64,000 nucleotides of DNA from assembly GCA_003290165.1 (NCBI GenBank), contig QNQO01000511.1:1-64000 (forward strand). The letters are read 5' to 3'. Under the pieces are notes generated by a model, which worked only from the letters and a program-made list of their open reading frames with translations, did no database searches and was not told where the DNA came from. Positions 1 through 11,361 of this stretch are shown here, piece after piece. The position numbers were made by a program, and so were the translations under genes. Position 1 is the stretch's first letter, and every line of letters starts with the position of its first letter. The stretch is from Berberis thunbergii (taxonomy: Eukaryota; Streptophyta; Magnoliopsida; Ranunculales; Berberidaceae).

Positions 1-699
1 TCATGGCAATGACACAATTAATCTCCAAACCCTAGTGTCAATAATTCACTAGTATAAAAGGCAATCACATAAGACCAAAATCTCCAAAACTTGTGCCCCA
101 ATCTGTAGTCTCATCACTTCTCCTTACCTACTCTAATAAAAGTATATGTGCAAAAAATAGGAGTCGTCACCATCCCAAAAGTTGTGGCCTTCCTTGTCTT
201 TGTCATGACTCCCTTTAAAGGACCTTGAATAAATATATAGCCATATAGGGACCCTCTTATGTTGATTCACACTCACAAAATAGACAAACTAACAAAAGAA
301 TAGTACTAATAGAAGATGAGTCCAACATGTATTTAGGGACTCTCTTGCATCCAAGTTACCATACCATGTGCAATAGATAGATTGAGAACTATAGAAAAAT
401 TTCAAGTCTGAATTCAAAGATTCTAAAAAGGTTTGTGGTTTGAGACCCTACAATGCATGTGCTATTGCATGAGAAGGGAATGGCAACATTTTTAAAAAAA
501 TAATTGCTTTTTTTTTTAGGAGTAATGCTACGGTGCCTGGCCTAGGTGCCTGGTGTTACCAGACATCATAGATATGCATCGAAAAATAGACAACTCCTAT
601 CTCGATGCAGATCTACAATGTTTGATTTGCACCAGGCATAAGGCCGGTGCACTTAGAAAAAGCCTTTTTTTAGTGTTAACTTTGGAGGTTCTTAATGAG
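1..699. other. AT-rich intergenic DNA, no gene seen
   Basis: No reading frame with a recognisable product, RNA gene or paired terminal repeats was found. A GC-richer patch around 525-660 contains repeated GGTGCCTGG / CACCAGGC words and could be a decayed MITE, but I could not pair its ends convincingly. Confidence 0.5.
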
Positions 700-974
700 C
701 TTGTTTAAGAAAGGTTTAATAAGAAGAATAGTTAAAAAAATATGAAAATTTAATTAAAAACTCTATTAGCGCGGTCAAGGAGATTAGATTAGTGTATTTT
801 CTTCGTTTGATGAGGTGTTTTTCTAAGGGATTATTTAAAGATTGGTTTAATAAGAAGGATAGTTAAAACATATGAAATGTAATTAAAAACTCTATTAGCG
901 CCGTCAAGGAGATTAGATTAGTGTATTTTTTTCGTTTGATGAGGTGTTTCTTTAAGGGATTATTTAAAGACTGG
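700..974. repeat. Tandem duplication of a ~131-bp unit
   Basis: A unit beginning at 700 is repeated from 831 with an offset of 131 bp, and the first ~15 bp recur again from 960, giving about 2.1 copies. The shared core (GGTTTAATAAGAAG ... ATTAGCGC-GTCAAGGAG ... TTCGTTTGATGAGG) aligns with only scattered mismatches and a 2-bp length difference. No coding potential is seen. Confidence 0.85.
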
Positions 975-1598
975 TACTTTACGATAGATTAAATCATTTT
1001 TAAAGAGTTGAAAATGTGCGCCGGGGTGTTTCACCATGAAAAACTTTTTGGGCATGTGAAGCAACACAATGTGATGCTCATATGGAATGTGATGAGGCAA
1101 TTGAGTTTCGGATAAGTAAAGGGTTTGTTGTCCGGGAATATTAAACAAAGTTTCGATAGAGTATTATGTAAACACATGTTTGGACTTTTTTTTGGTTATA
1201 TAACAAATTTATAGGGTAATACAATTGAAGTAAAAGACACAGAGAGGGGAATTTGTTGAGTACATGAAATTTGAAGATGATGACCATTCATTTTTCTCTT
1301 TATTTCAATAAATTTAGAGTTTGTTTGGTTGCAAATAAAATAGACATGGAAATTAAAAGCATTTTTGTGAATCCAATTTCGAGGTCTCACCCTTAGACTT
1401 GAATTTTCATGAGTAGTGAAAAACAGTCTTATGAAGAATCGATTTTTTATCAGTAAATAGACAACAAAACAATTGAAACCTACATAACAAGGAAATGAAA
1501 TGGCTAACCAAACAGAACCTTATATATTTTTTATGAATATTATCAATGTTAGGTCAATTATTTAATTATTTACGTTTAAATTTAAAAATTGATGTATA

Positions 1599-1669
1599 GC
1601 ACCAGTGGTCTAGTGGTAGAATAGTACCCTGCCACGGTACAGACCCGGGTTCGATTCCCGGCTGGTGCA
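1599..1669 (+). tRNA. tRNA-Gly (anticodon GCC)
   Basis: This 71-nt sequence folds as a complete cloverleaf. The acceptor stem GCACCAG (1599-1605) pairs with CTGGTGC (1662-1668), followed by discriminator A at 1669. The anticodon stem GTACC (1624-1628) pairs with GGTAC (1636-1640) around the loop CTGCCAC, giving anticodon GCC at 1631-1633, which reads GGC and GGU glycine codons. The internal A box (GGTCTAGTGGTAGA) and B box (GGTTCGATTCC) for RNA polymerase III are intact. A TTTT run at 1671-1674 directly after the gene is the expected Pol III terminator. The CCA end is not encoded, as usual in nuclear tRNA genes. No mispaired stem base was noticed, so it looks functional. Confidence 0.96.
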
Positions 1670-1937
1670 ATTTTATAGTTTTGAATTCTCTTGGAGTATT
1701 TAAAGTTCAAACCAAAGCCCAGAAGAAATTTTGAAAGCCCATGAGCGTATAAACCCAACCTAAGTAAAAAAGCCCATGAGCCAGGTCTCAAGTAGACATC
1801 AAAAATACAATTTTTTTTTTTTTTTTTATAGAAAATTGCATGCACGTATTTTTTATTTTATTTTGTGCTTTGTATTTTAAAACTTTCGGAGCTCCCAAAC
1901 AGTTTTTGGCAGTTATAAGCAAATAAGTTATTTTTTA

Positions 1938-2236
1938 TAGGGGTGGGCAAAGACCGATTTAAATTCGGTTCAATAACCGAACTGAAATATGAGTAGAAAG
2001 AAAATAATTTAAACGAATTGGTTATAAATGGTTTAAAATCGGTCTACATTATTTTTGGCCTTTCAAGTGCTTGAGCCTGAAATTCGGCCCAACCGAACTG
2101 AACCGAAATTCGATTCAACTAATTTCATCGATTTACAAATACAAAACTCGGTTTCGATTTTGGGCAAGCCGAATGAAATAGGTTCGAAATTGATTCGAGA
2201 CTCAAAACCGAACCGAACTGACATTGCCCACCCCTA
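1938..2236. mobile_element. Non-autonomous hAT-type MITE
   Basis: A 299-bp element with inverted ends TAGGGGTGGGCAA on the left and TTGCCCACCCCTA on the right. The flanking 8-mers ATTTTTTA (1930-1937) and ATATTTTA (2237-2244) match at 7 of 8 positions, as expected for an ageing hAT target-site duplication. The interior is rich in AACCGAAC / GTTCGGTT words and has no gene. The open frame across it is a by-product of this sequence bias. Confidence 0.8.
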
Positions 2237-2440
2237 ATATTTTAGTGAGTTCCAAATGCTCCTTACCGTGAATTGGTGATCATTAAATACAACTTAATTA
2301 ATCTTTGATTCTTATCCAAAATCGACATCCACTGCAATTCTTTCATAATTTTATTTTGTTAACTCTGTAGGCTCAATTGGTCTTAGTCTTAGAGACCTTG
2401 AATATGATTCACAATAAATTCTAAAGCTTAATAAGTACTT

Positions 2441-3153
2441 GTTTCATATGTAAACGAAAGGTCCAGGCTTAGAACTTGCAAAATTTACTAGGCCTACAAG
2501 ATCAACAAAACAACACTAGTCCATCAACAATGAAAATATATTTGTTTCCTCTGTCGAAGTTCCTATTGTGCAATCCATTGTCTTTATCGTGGTCCTCATA
2601 CTACAATTTGCATTAGAGAAATTCTAAATGTCGAGGGAATGAGCGAGGAAACGAGCGAGGGAAATGAGGTGGCGAGGTGAAAGCCATTCATTTTTCTCGA
2701 AATACGTGCAAAAAAGTCAACGCACGTATCTCGAGAGAAATGAACAGCTTTCACCTCACCACCTCATTTCCCTCGCTCGTTTCCTCGCTCATCTCCCTCG
2801 ACATTTAGAATCTCTCTTTGCATTAAGCAAGTGCCTTGCATATTGCGAGTTAATAATATGTAAAATTCTCAATTATAAAATGATCTCTATGAACACATCC
2901 CTTATGGATCCTCTCATAAGACAAAATTGATCCACTTGGATTAAATGACCTCTCTTGATCAAATCAACTAAAGTAGTCCACCTAATCAGAAAAAATATAA
3001 TTAGTGGCCCATCTCTCTTTTTCATTAAACCCAAAGTGGAAAAAAAAATGGAAAAGGAAAAGGAGGTTGGGCCATATGAGATCAAATTGTGGTATGCAAT
3101 GGATTAAAGAAGAGCTCATCACCATGGATTGTGATTTCCCGAGATTTCCTGAA
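2441..3153. repeat. Dispersed repeat R, copy 1, split by an insertion
   Basis: The stretch 2441-2532 and the stretch 3041-3153 both align to one continuous sequence at 56387-56589. In the second copy the two parts are adjacent, so about 510 bp (2533-3040) were inserted in this copy. The inserted part holds the foldback MITE at 2616-2816 and otherwise unrecognised DNA. A partial third relative of the right end lies near 63680-63730. The superfamily is not identified. Confidence 0.7.
2616..2816. mobile_element. Foldback (hairpin) MITE
   Basis: Two long arms are inverted copies: the left arm from ATTCTAAATGTCGAGGGA (2621) through the AGCGAGGAAACGAGCGAGGG motif, and the right arm mirrored, ending at 2811. 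The arms run to about 80 bp each around a short centre near 2715, so the transcript would form a long hairpin. The GCGAGGAAAC-AGCGAGGGA motif recurs in the foldbacks inside the CHX intron (34047-34157, 34352-34489), marking one family. No protein is encoded. Confidence 0.85.
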
Positions 3154-3196
3154 TTTTATTTATTTATTTATTATTTTTTTTTTTTTTTAAAGAAAT

Positions 3197-5427
3197 GAAA
3201 TCATCATCATCGTCGTCAAAGCCCATTGTGGATACTTTTGGGATTGGCTATACAGATTTTAGTTTTCCAAGTAATGCGGCCTTCCCACATATCCTCGCCT
3301 AATTCAAGTTTTTTTTTTTTTCCTTAACCCCTCCCACACTAGATGTCGCCATCTGGATTTGACCTTGTGACTTAGTGATACCATTCGTCACTTTTCAACC
3401 ACTGAACCATTACACCTTTGGCCTAATCTAAGCTCAAGGATGTCTTCCTTCACCGTTTTCATCCAAGTTTTCAACGGTCGTTTCATCCATTTAACCCTCC
3501 ATTAACTTGTCAATCTAGATATTTCCTAATTGGCATCATGCTTGGTCTCCTCCGCACTCGACCAAACCACATTAAACGCATTTATCTAATTTTGTCCCTT
3601 ATGAGCGCTACACTTAAGTATCTCCTAATTTTTTCATTCTTAATTTTATCCTTACGGGTTTTACCACACATCCATCTTAACATAAGAATTTTTGCTACCA
3701 CCATCCTATGCGTAAGTTATCTCATAGTAGCCCAACATTTTGAACCGTATAGCATGATTGGTCGAACAATTATTTTATAGCATTTCCTTTTTAACCTTGG
3801 AGGCATCCTTATATCGCATAATACTCCCGACGTCATTCTCCATTTCGTCCAACTAGCTTTAATCCTATGATCTACATTTTCTCCAATAGCCCCCTTCTTT
3901 TGAATTATAGATCCTACATATCGAAAAGCCTCACACTCTGGGACCTCCATGCTTTGATCTCAATTGCATTACCCCTCTCTCGTGATTTACAACCAAATGT
4001 GCATACCAGATATTCTGTCTTGAAACGACTAATTCTAAAACCTTATTCTCTAAAGCCTCCCGCCACGTATCTAATTTCCAACTTAAACATTTGCTAGTCT
4101 CATCAATTAAGATAATATTATCTGTGAATAACATGAACCAACGTACATCTTCTTGTAGGTATCTCGTCAATTCATCCATGACCAAAGCAATAGGTATGGA
4201 CTTAAGGTCAACCCTTGATGTAGTCCTACTGACACTGGAAATTCACTGGACATCCCGCCTACTGAGCGAACACTAGTTACAACCCCTTCATACATATCCT
4301 TAGTGATATCGAAATAACATTGAAACATTTTCCTCATTCCAAGCACCCACTAAATTAACTCCTTGGGAACCCTATCATATGCTTTCTCCATATCAATAAA
4401 AACCATATACAAACTCTTACGTTCCTCTTGATATTTTTTATAATTTGCCTAAGTAAGAAGAAGGTTTCTGTAGTAGACCTGCCCGACATAAATCCAAATT
4501 GATTATCCGAAACAGTGGTTAAACTCTCAAGTCTTCCTTCTATGACCTTCTCCCAAAGTTTCATTGTATGACTCATAAGTTTTATCCCTCTATAGTTCAA
4601 GCAGTTCTTAATATCCCCCTTGTTCTTATAAATTGGTTCCATAATGTTGTGCCTCCACGAATCTGACATTTTTTCTAGTTTTCAAAATCCTATTAAAGAG
4701 CCTAGTTAGCCATTGAATCCCAATTTCTCCCAGACATTTCCACGCTTCAATTGGTATATCATTCAATCCAACTGCTTTCCCTATCTTCATTCTTTTCAAA
4801 ACTTCTCTTACTTCTTTGGCACTAACTCTTCGGTAGAACACGTGATGCCTCCCTTTCTGTGAACCATACCCTTCCAAGTTTAACTCCCTTACATGTGTCC
4901 TATTGAGTAGGTTCCTAAAGTAATCCTCCATTTATCTAAAATAGCTTTATCATGCATTAAAACTCTTTCATCTTCACGTTTAACACACTTAACATGACTC
5001 AAATTTCTAGTCTTTCATGCTCTAGCTTTAGTTATCTTGATGATATCCTTCTTCCCTTCCTTTGTACCTAGCCTATTATACAAATCATCATATGTTCTCT
5101 TTTGAGTTTTCTCTACTGCTTTACTATACTCAACCTCTTACCTTGCTTATAGAGCTCATAAGACTCTGGGCATCTATCTTTTTGCTACTCCTTAAAGCAT
5201 ATTTTCTTTTCCGTAATGGCTTGTTGCACATCAACGTTCCACCACCACGTCTCCTTATCATATACACCTTCTCTTTGGCCCCTCATAACTCTTCCTTCGC
5301 ACCATTTTTTCTTATTCGGTTCGCCAAATGCTCAAAAAGATCTGCGCTACTAGTCTTATCCTTTGGTTCCAGATTCTCCCAACCCTCTGAAACCGACTGA
5401 CCACACAAAATCTTCTTTCTAAATTCT
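3197..5427 (-). pseudogene. 5'-truncated, decayed non-LTR (LINE, RTE-like) reverse transcriptase
   Basis: Broken reading frames on the minus strand are recognisable in order: a region upstream of the reverse transcriptase (about 5430-5280), the RT N-terminal blocks with NCLNYRGI and QFGFMSGRST (about 4930-4440), the catalytic block (about 4160-4100) and the post-RT region with RIKASWTKWR and CYKIIVRPIMLYG (about 3950-3717). The active-site block normally reads F/YADD; here it is FTDN, so the aspartate pair is damaged. The endonuclease domain is absent, consistent with 5' truncation. The 3' end at about 3197-3215 is a short GAC/GATGATG run, typical of RTE elements that end in a microsatellite. 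Frameshifts and stops divide it into at least five frames. The right edge meets the coiled-coil ORF copy at 5428, which it truncated. Confidence 0.85.
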
Positions 5428-6665
5428 GCTGAGGATAAAACAACTTTGGATGTGTTTCGCGACATGTCTCATTTGTCGATAGGATGTCATTGAGTTTTCT
5501 AATGTCAAGCGCAGCAGACTGTGGGCTCATTGGCATGTGACTCCTACTCTTTTTCGGGTAAGAAAGTCGAAGTCCAAAGGTGTGTCTACTTCGAGGAAGA
5601 TGAAACTTTCTAAGATTAATATTCCAAGCCCTTCAAAGAGGGCAAAAATAGATGGGGAGTTTCCTTCTGTTGTGCATCTGAAGAGGTCTTGTGCTTTGCC
5701 TAGACTTGTCCACAGGCGCTTGGCTTCGTCCGAGGGACGAGACGCTGTTGCGCAAGAGCCGGATGAGACTGCTATTTCCGAGGGGAATGATGCTTAGGCC
5801 ACGACCCCTATTTCCCTTCCTGACTTGGAGAGAGAGTATTTGCAAATGGTGGGCGTGGAAGATGTAACAAAACTGAGTACCAAGTAGGCAGAGTTTATGA
5901 ATAAAATGCTGTTGCAGGCGGGCGTGGAAGTTTCATCTGGTTGTCCATTTTCAATAAAGAACCTTGAGCTCCACTTTTCTCCGGATCATGAACCCATTGA
6001 AGAGTCAGCCGATCGTCGATGTCATGGTGAAGGGCCCCCTTCTCGTCAAAGGAATAACTTGCTTCTCTATTCCCCGTCGACTGATTCTGAATCAATGTGT
6101 GAAAGAGAGCCAATAGATGGGGGTAAAGGGAAAGCTGTTGATAAGGGCCCTGATGTAGTGAAGACGAACAAGGGCGGTGCTGGGGTGATTCCGGCTCTGA
6201 AGGATATTCATCCGGATGCTCAAATCAGTTTGTTTGCTCCAGACGTAGTAAGGATGAACAATCAAGCTTGGCATCAGAAGATTGACATTTCTTACGCTTC
6301 GAGTAAGCATATTAGCAGGTGGAATGACTTGCTGGCAAACTGTGCTTTGAAGCCCGTGGGAAAGACACTGGGAGGGCGTATGGATAAAGAGCAGAAGCAT
6401 CTCATGTTGGGGATGTCATACCTGAATCGAGTGGTTGCAACTGTAACTGAAGTTGAGGTCGCTCGTGAGAGAGTACATACTATGGAGTGAGTCTTTGCGA
6501 ACTTGCAGAAGTCATACTCTGACGCTCTTTAAGAGATTGAGTTGTTGAGGAAGCAAGTTGAAGCTTACTCAGATACTTGAGCGGAGTCCTGGTGCATTAG
6601 GTTGGAGGCTTAGAAGGTTCGCTTGGAAACACTTGAGTTCGACTTGGCGGGCATAGTGTCCGTGA

Positions 6666-7897
6666 TAGGGATGGCAGTGGGGCGGATTTTCACGGATATC
6701 CGCCCCACCCAATCCGTTTGGGGCGGTTTTGGATATGGCTGAATGAGTTTTCGGGCGGTTTTGGATATTCAAAAAATATCCGTTCACTATTCGGGGCGGA
6801 TACGGATTTCGCCATATCCGCCCCGAAAGCCCCGCGGATATCCGTTTAACCAACAAAGTTACAAAATTGCCCTTCGCCTATATAAAGGATCAACTGTTTT
6901 CAGAAATCACAGATTCACAATTTCACAGTCCCCCTCATTCGCTCCCTCACACCAATCGCTCCCTCACCCTCACCTCACCGAACTCTCCCTCTCACTGTCT
7001 CACAGAGCACCGCTGCTGCACCAGCTCTTCCCTCCCCCAGATCAGATGAGCAGAAAAAGAGGAAGGGAAGGGAAGATCTTCGGTTCAAGGGAAGATCACC
7101 GCCCTCCCTCACGCCGCTCGCCCTCCCTCACGCCGCCGCTCGCCCTCACGCCGCTCGCCCTCCTCACGCCGCTCGCCCACGACTGATCCCTCACGATCAT
7201 CCTCTCGATCTGTCGATCATCCCGCGGATATGGCTCGATCATCCTCTCGATCTGTCGATCATCCTCTCGATCTGTCGATCAGATCTGGATCATCCTCTCG
7301 ATCAGATCTGGATCATCAGATCTGGATCATCCTCTCGATCAGATCTGGATCATCCTCTCGATCAGATCTGGATCATTCAGATCAGATCAGGATCATCCTC
7401 TCAGATCAGATCAGCATCATCCTCTCAGATCAGATCAGATCAGGATCATCCCCTCAGATCAGATCAGATCAGGATCATCCCCTCAGATCAGATCAGATCA
7501 GGATCATCCGATCAGATCAGATCAGATCTGGATCATCCGATCGAACAGATCAGATCTTGATCATCAGAATTTTTTTTTTGTATTAAATTTTTTTTTTTGT
7601 ACGAATTCAGAATTTTTTGTAATTTTTTTTTGTACGAATTCATCGTAAATTGTAATTCAGAATTTTTGTATTTTTTTTTTTTTTTACGAATTCAGAGATT
7701 ATTTTTGAATTTTTTGTTATATTTTTTGTGCGGATTTGCGGGCCGGGGCGGATATCCGCGTATCCGCACGGGGCGGTTATGGATATTGATTTAAAATTGC
7801 AAACGGATTTGCGGGGCGGATTGGGGATCCGATATTAGTGACGGATCGGGGATGGATTTGCTCAAATCCGCCCCAATCCGCCCCGTTGCCATCCCTA
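6666..7897. mobile_element. Non-autonomous hAT element 1
   Basis: The ends are inverted repeats beginning TAGGGATGGCA and ending TGCCATCCCTA, followed inward by GGGGCGGAT / ATCCGCCCC. Perfect 8-bp target duplications GTCCGTGA flank it (6658-6665 and 7898-7905), diagnostic of hAT. The related sequence at 15018-15032 shows the uninterrupted site. The interior has no transposase. It contains several ATATCCGC-type subterminal motifs, a CTCCCTCAC-rich patch, a GATC-rich minisatellite and T-rich DNA. Confidence 0.95.
7192..7565. repeat. GATC-rich minisatellite inside hAT element 1
   Basis: A degenerate tandem array is built from units such as TCGATCATCCTC and CAGATCTGGATCATC, which give way to CAGATCAGATCAGGATCATC. 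GATC occurs dozens of times in about 370 bp. The open frame across it (Ser/Arg/Asp/His/Ile-rich) reflects the repeat and is not evidence of a protein. The array is absent from the related element at 39765-41277. Confidence 0.9.
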
Positions 7898-8480
7898 GTC
7901 CGTGAGGGATCGGTTCGAAAATGAAATGAACCTTGCCCGTGAGATTGTGGTCAGAGTGTATGCTGAACTGCAGGCTTTGCATGCTGAGAGGGTCAAGATG
8001 GAGTCCGAAAGGACTCTCCGATGTTGGCAGTTGGAAGCTGACGTTGATTTTAATGCCAAGAGTATGCAGATCGCTGAAGAGCGGTTCTTTCTGGTACAGA
8101 ATGAGCTAAGTACTGTTAATGATAAGCTGGGTGCTGAGCAGTCCAAGACCAACATGTTGTCGGGCGAGCTGGAGTGACTGGAGCAAGAGCTTGCTGAATC
8201 AAGAGTGTGCGAAGAAAAGCTTCTTAAGGCCCAAGGCATGTTTGAGTTCAGCAGAGTCATGCATGGAAGGCTGGAGCTGATGCATTTGATGAAGGAGGAG
8301 CATCCCGACTGGGATTTCTCTTATTATAAAGAGATTGCATATGCAAAGTTTGGAATGGCCCCTGATCCGTCTAAAGAAGAAGGCGGCCCTGATGAGGGTA
8401 AACGAGAGGCAACACGTATAGATGTGTCTCTTGCTATGTCCGGCTTTGTTGTATCTGACTTTCCTCCAGATGAGAAGTAA

Positions 8481-8719
8481 ACCTTGTATTTCATTTTTGG
8501 CTTGCAAATGAATAATACTCTGTACATGTTCGTTTTTCCTTTGTTTTTCTGCTAGCTTTTACATGTTTTGTCTTATTTCGACATTAATTGCCAAACGAGA
8601 GGCTTTGCTAGGTCAGGAAGCTTTATGATTGATCTGCTGGTGAGAGTTCTAACTGCCTGTGTTACGTTAGTTCGTGCAATCTTGATCAGAATTATTTTAG
8701 AAATTGGAGAGTGTGAGCC
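8481..8719. other. 3' flank of antisense ORF copy i
   Basis: Non-coding sequence that aligns with 15597-15830 downstream of copy ii (shared words such as TGCTAGCTTTTACATG and GGAAGCTTTATGATTGAT). It belongs to the same retrotransposon and encodes nothing recognisable. Confidence 0.6.
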
Positions 8720-9262
8720 TGACTTGGATGTCTAGGCTTCTTCCTGAGCGTCATAAGTATGTCTTTGATGTCATGATTTGTCTGCGAAGATCGTGATCCT
8801 AACTTGGGTGTCCTGGCTTGTTAAGGAGAATACAAGTCTGACTATGGTCATCTTGGCTTTATTCAATAAGTCTGACTTAGGGGTCCTGACTTATGTATAC
8901 AAAGTGCAAGCCTGACTGCGGCCGTCCTGACTTGCGTTGACAGTGCCAGCCTGACTTTGGCTGTCCTGGCTTACTCTATAAGTCTGACTTGGAAGTCTTG
9001 ACTTATGTACTGTGTGTAGGAGCCCGACTGTGGTTGTCCTGAATTACTCTATAAGTCTGACTTGGAAGTCATGAATTATGTATAGTGAGTAGGAGCCTGA
9101 CTGTGGCCGTCTTGACTTACTTTACAAGTTTGACTTTGGCCGTCCTAGCTCACTCAATAAATCTGACTTGGGGGTCCTGTACAGAGTGCAAGCCTGACTG
9201 TGGTCGTTCTGGCTTATTCGATAAGTCTGACTTGGAGGTTCTATCTTATGCAGCCCATGGAA
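8720..9262. repeat. Degenerate ~73-bp tandem array (first copy)
   Basis: Repeated units alternate two related half-units of about 36 bp, one around GTCTGACTTGG-GGTCCTGACTTA and one around GCCTGACTGTGG-CGTCCTGGCTTA. The same array follows the antisense ORF at 15835-16690. Tandem repeats next to the coding part are a known feature of Tat-lineage gypsy elements. Confidence 0.85.
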
Positions 9263-9269
9263 GGAATGC

Positions 9270-10012
9270 TTGAATAGATTTCTCAGGCTATATTAGAGTT
9301 AAAAGCCACAAATATATACCAATCTCAAGCCATCAATAAACTTGAGATAGATGTGAGTCAGATTGCTCATCCACTCTCTGAGAGAGAGCCAGGAAGATTC
9401 CCTGGTCACCTTGTTCAAAACCCAAGGGGTCATGTCATGATTGGTAGCACATCGAGCCTGAGTAAGATGACATTTTTAAAGGATAATGTGATTAAAAATT
9501 TGTTTCTTGACCCATCCCTCTCATCACATTTTCATGTTAAGTCGTTCGACATATGCCTTCCTAGTGACTCATGCATGAAGTTTCATTTTCGGTATTCTTT
9601 AAAGTGCCGCCTCGACTATTTTCACAATACAAATGATCCCATAATTCAAGAAATAGTCAGGTCGTTATCGAAAGATGCATCTAATGAGAAAATCTATGCC
9701 ATAGGTAGTGCTAATTGAAGGTTTGGGGGCGTTGTTGAGTTGTATAGCTTATCATCTTATTGTAATTCATTTTGTTATGATGAGCTTGTACCACCCGATA
9801 TATCTATAGACATACCTCTTTGCATCATTTTCACATTGATTGACGCTACTTATGTGGATCCCTTGTTTTTAAGGGATGATTTTAGTTTGGACTATCCTAT
9901 TGTGAATCATATTCAATCTTCTAATTTGACACCTGACTTAGGATGTTCATTTTTGGGAGTAGGCAAGAATCATTTGCTAGATATCACTACTTATGACCCT
10001 TTTATGCCCTAG
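9270..10012 (+). pseudogene. Decayed Ty3/gypsy gag-like fragment
   Basis: The frame at about 9280-9470 reads INKLEIDVSQIAHPLSEREP followed by RFPGHLVQNPRG. This resembles the C-terminal Gag linker of Athila-like gypsy elements (a KLE-QIA-LSERE pattern followed by a Pro/Asn-rich segment). Downstream frames to 9718 and 9740-10012 are open but not recognised and may be further element sequence. No zinc knuckle, protease or polymerase follows, so it is an internally deleted relic. Assignment to Athila rests on this motif alone. Confidence 0.5.
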
Positions 10013-11322
10013 TTACCTACGAATTTCATAGGATTGTGAGTTCATTTACATTTTCTCTATGATTTTGCATGGCTCCTTCGTAGCTTTTGGGATGTGTTAG
10101 TATATGTTGTGCCGCATGTGGTTGCTACTATTTATTCGACATATCTTCAACTTTTTAGGTTGTTGTTGTACGATTCTTTGACACTTTTGATTTAGTTTAC
10201 ATCATGGACTAAGTGTCTAGGTTTGGGGAGGGTGTTCACTATGTTTTTTCTCGTCATTTTATGGTACATCATTTGTGAGGAAGAATATATGTCAGGCTGA
10301 CATGTTAAACAAAGTGCTCATGGGAGACAACTTAGCTTTAGTTGTGTCATTATGGTTAGTCTGGATTGATTTTTAAGTTATTTCTAATTGCATTTCACTC
10401 ATACTCGTTAGCTCTGTAACGATTTTGACTTACAACTGGTGCATATAATTTTTCATTTGTGATTTTATTTTATATCATGTATGTGTTTTATCAATTTCTC
10501 ATGATAAGTCCATAATTCTTATATTTTTGAACTTTCACTGGTGGACGATCTCTTCGAAATTGGTAAAAACTTCACCACTCATGATTTTTCATTTTATACA
10601 TTGAGGGCAATGTTTGATTTAGGTTTAGAGGCGAAGTTTATGAGTTTTTGCATAGTTTTCAAAATTTTTGAGTTCAATGTATTTTACAACTCTACCGATT
10701 AATTACTGTATTATACTTAATCTCCATTGAATACGTAAATGATTATGGTGATTGTTAAAAAACATTCATATGTAGATGCATTCAAAATCCAAAGTTCCTT
10801 TTCCAATGAAGAGAATATGCTTTCAAGTATGCTTTTAAATTTGAGAAAATACGTACTATCACTTGTCACATTGATATATTAAAAGGAAGACTTAAGGTTT
10901 ATACTATCTTTAAGTTAAATATATTGCATGAGATTTTTCAACTCGACTATTCTTGCACTATAAGTCAAGTTACCATAATTTGAAGTTAAAGAGAGATATT
11001 TACTAGCCTTAAAATAATAATGGAGACTTAACCCTTGTGAGTTTTGAACCATTCTGTTTCTCTTGAGGGTTATTCAATAAACTCTGATTTTTCTTGATTC
11101 AACATTATTTCGTTGATGGTCTCATATTCTTGTTCTCTTATTGATTTGTTTGAGAATGATATTAAAATTGAATCATTACACTAGAACTTTTTGGTTTATT
11201 TAATTGAGATGTCATATACCAACTAAAGCTTAGGAAGTGATATAGACATTTTTTTTAACGTTCTCTAGCCTTTTTGCCTACAAAATAATAAATATCTGTT
11301 TGCAGTTCTTTGAGCCTTTGAA

Positions 11323-11361
<39 letters not shown>

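Larger units (their letters stand above)
5428..8480 (+). pseudogene. Retrotransposon-derived coiled-coil ORF, copy i (Tat-type antisense ORF), split by a hAT element
   Basis: Fragments at 5537-5797, 5897-6490, 7902-8177 and 8205-8480 align in order with the better-kept copy at 13190-15596. Shared landmarks are a basic segment (KLSKINIPSPSKRAKID), a segment with NNQAWHQKIDISYASSKH and HLMLGMSYLNRV, a long heptad-rich coiled coil, and a C-terminal block (LMKEEHPDWDFSYYKEIAYA) with an acidic tail. The N-terminal domain present at 13200-13700 is missing because the LINE cut the gene at 5428. Several in-frame stops occur (for example at 5795, 6488 and 6534), and a 1232-bp hAT insertion divides the coiled coil at 6666. 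The family is known from plant Ty3/gypsy Tat elements as an extra ORF. Its biochemical function is unknown. Confidence 0.75.

Noticed and set aside
7230..7586. 118-codon frame rich in Ser/Arg/Asp/His
   Set aside because: It is the GATC minisatellite read through; unit drift and the transposon context argue against a protein.
8720..9262. Array inspected as a possible CRISPR
   Set aside because: Units are degenerate and contiguous without unique spacers, in a plant nuclear context.
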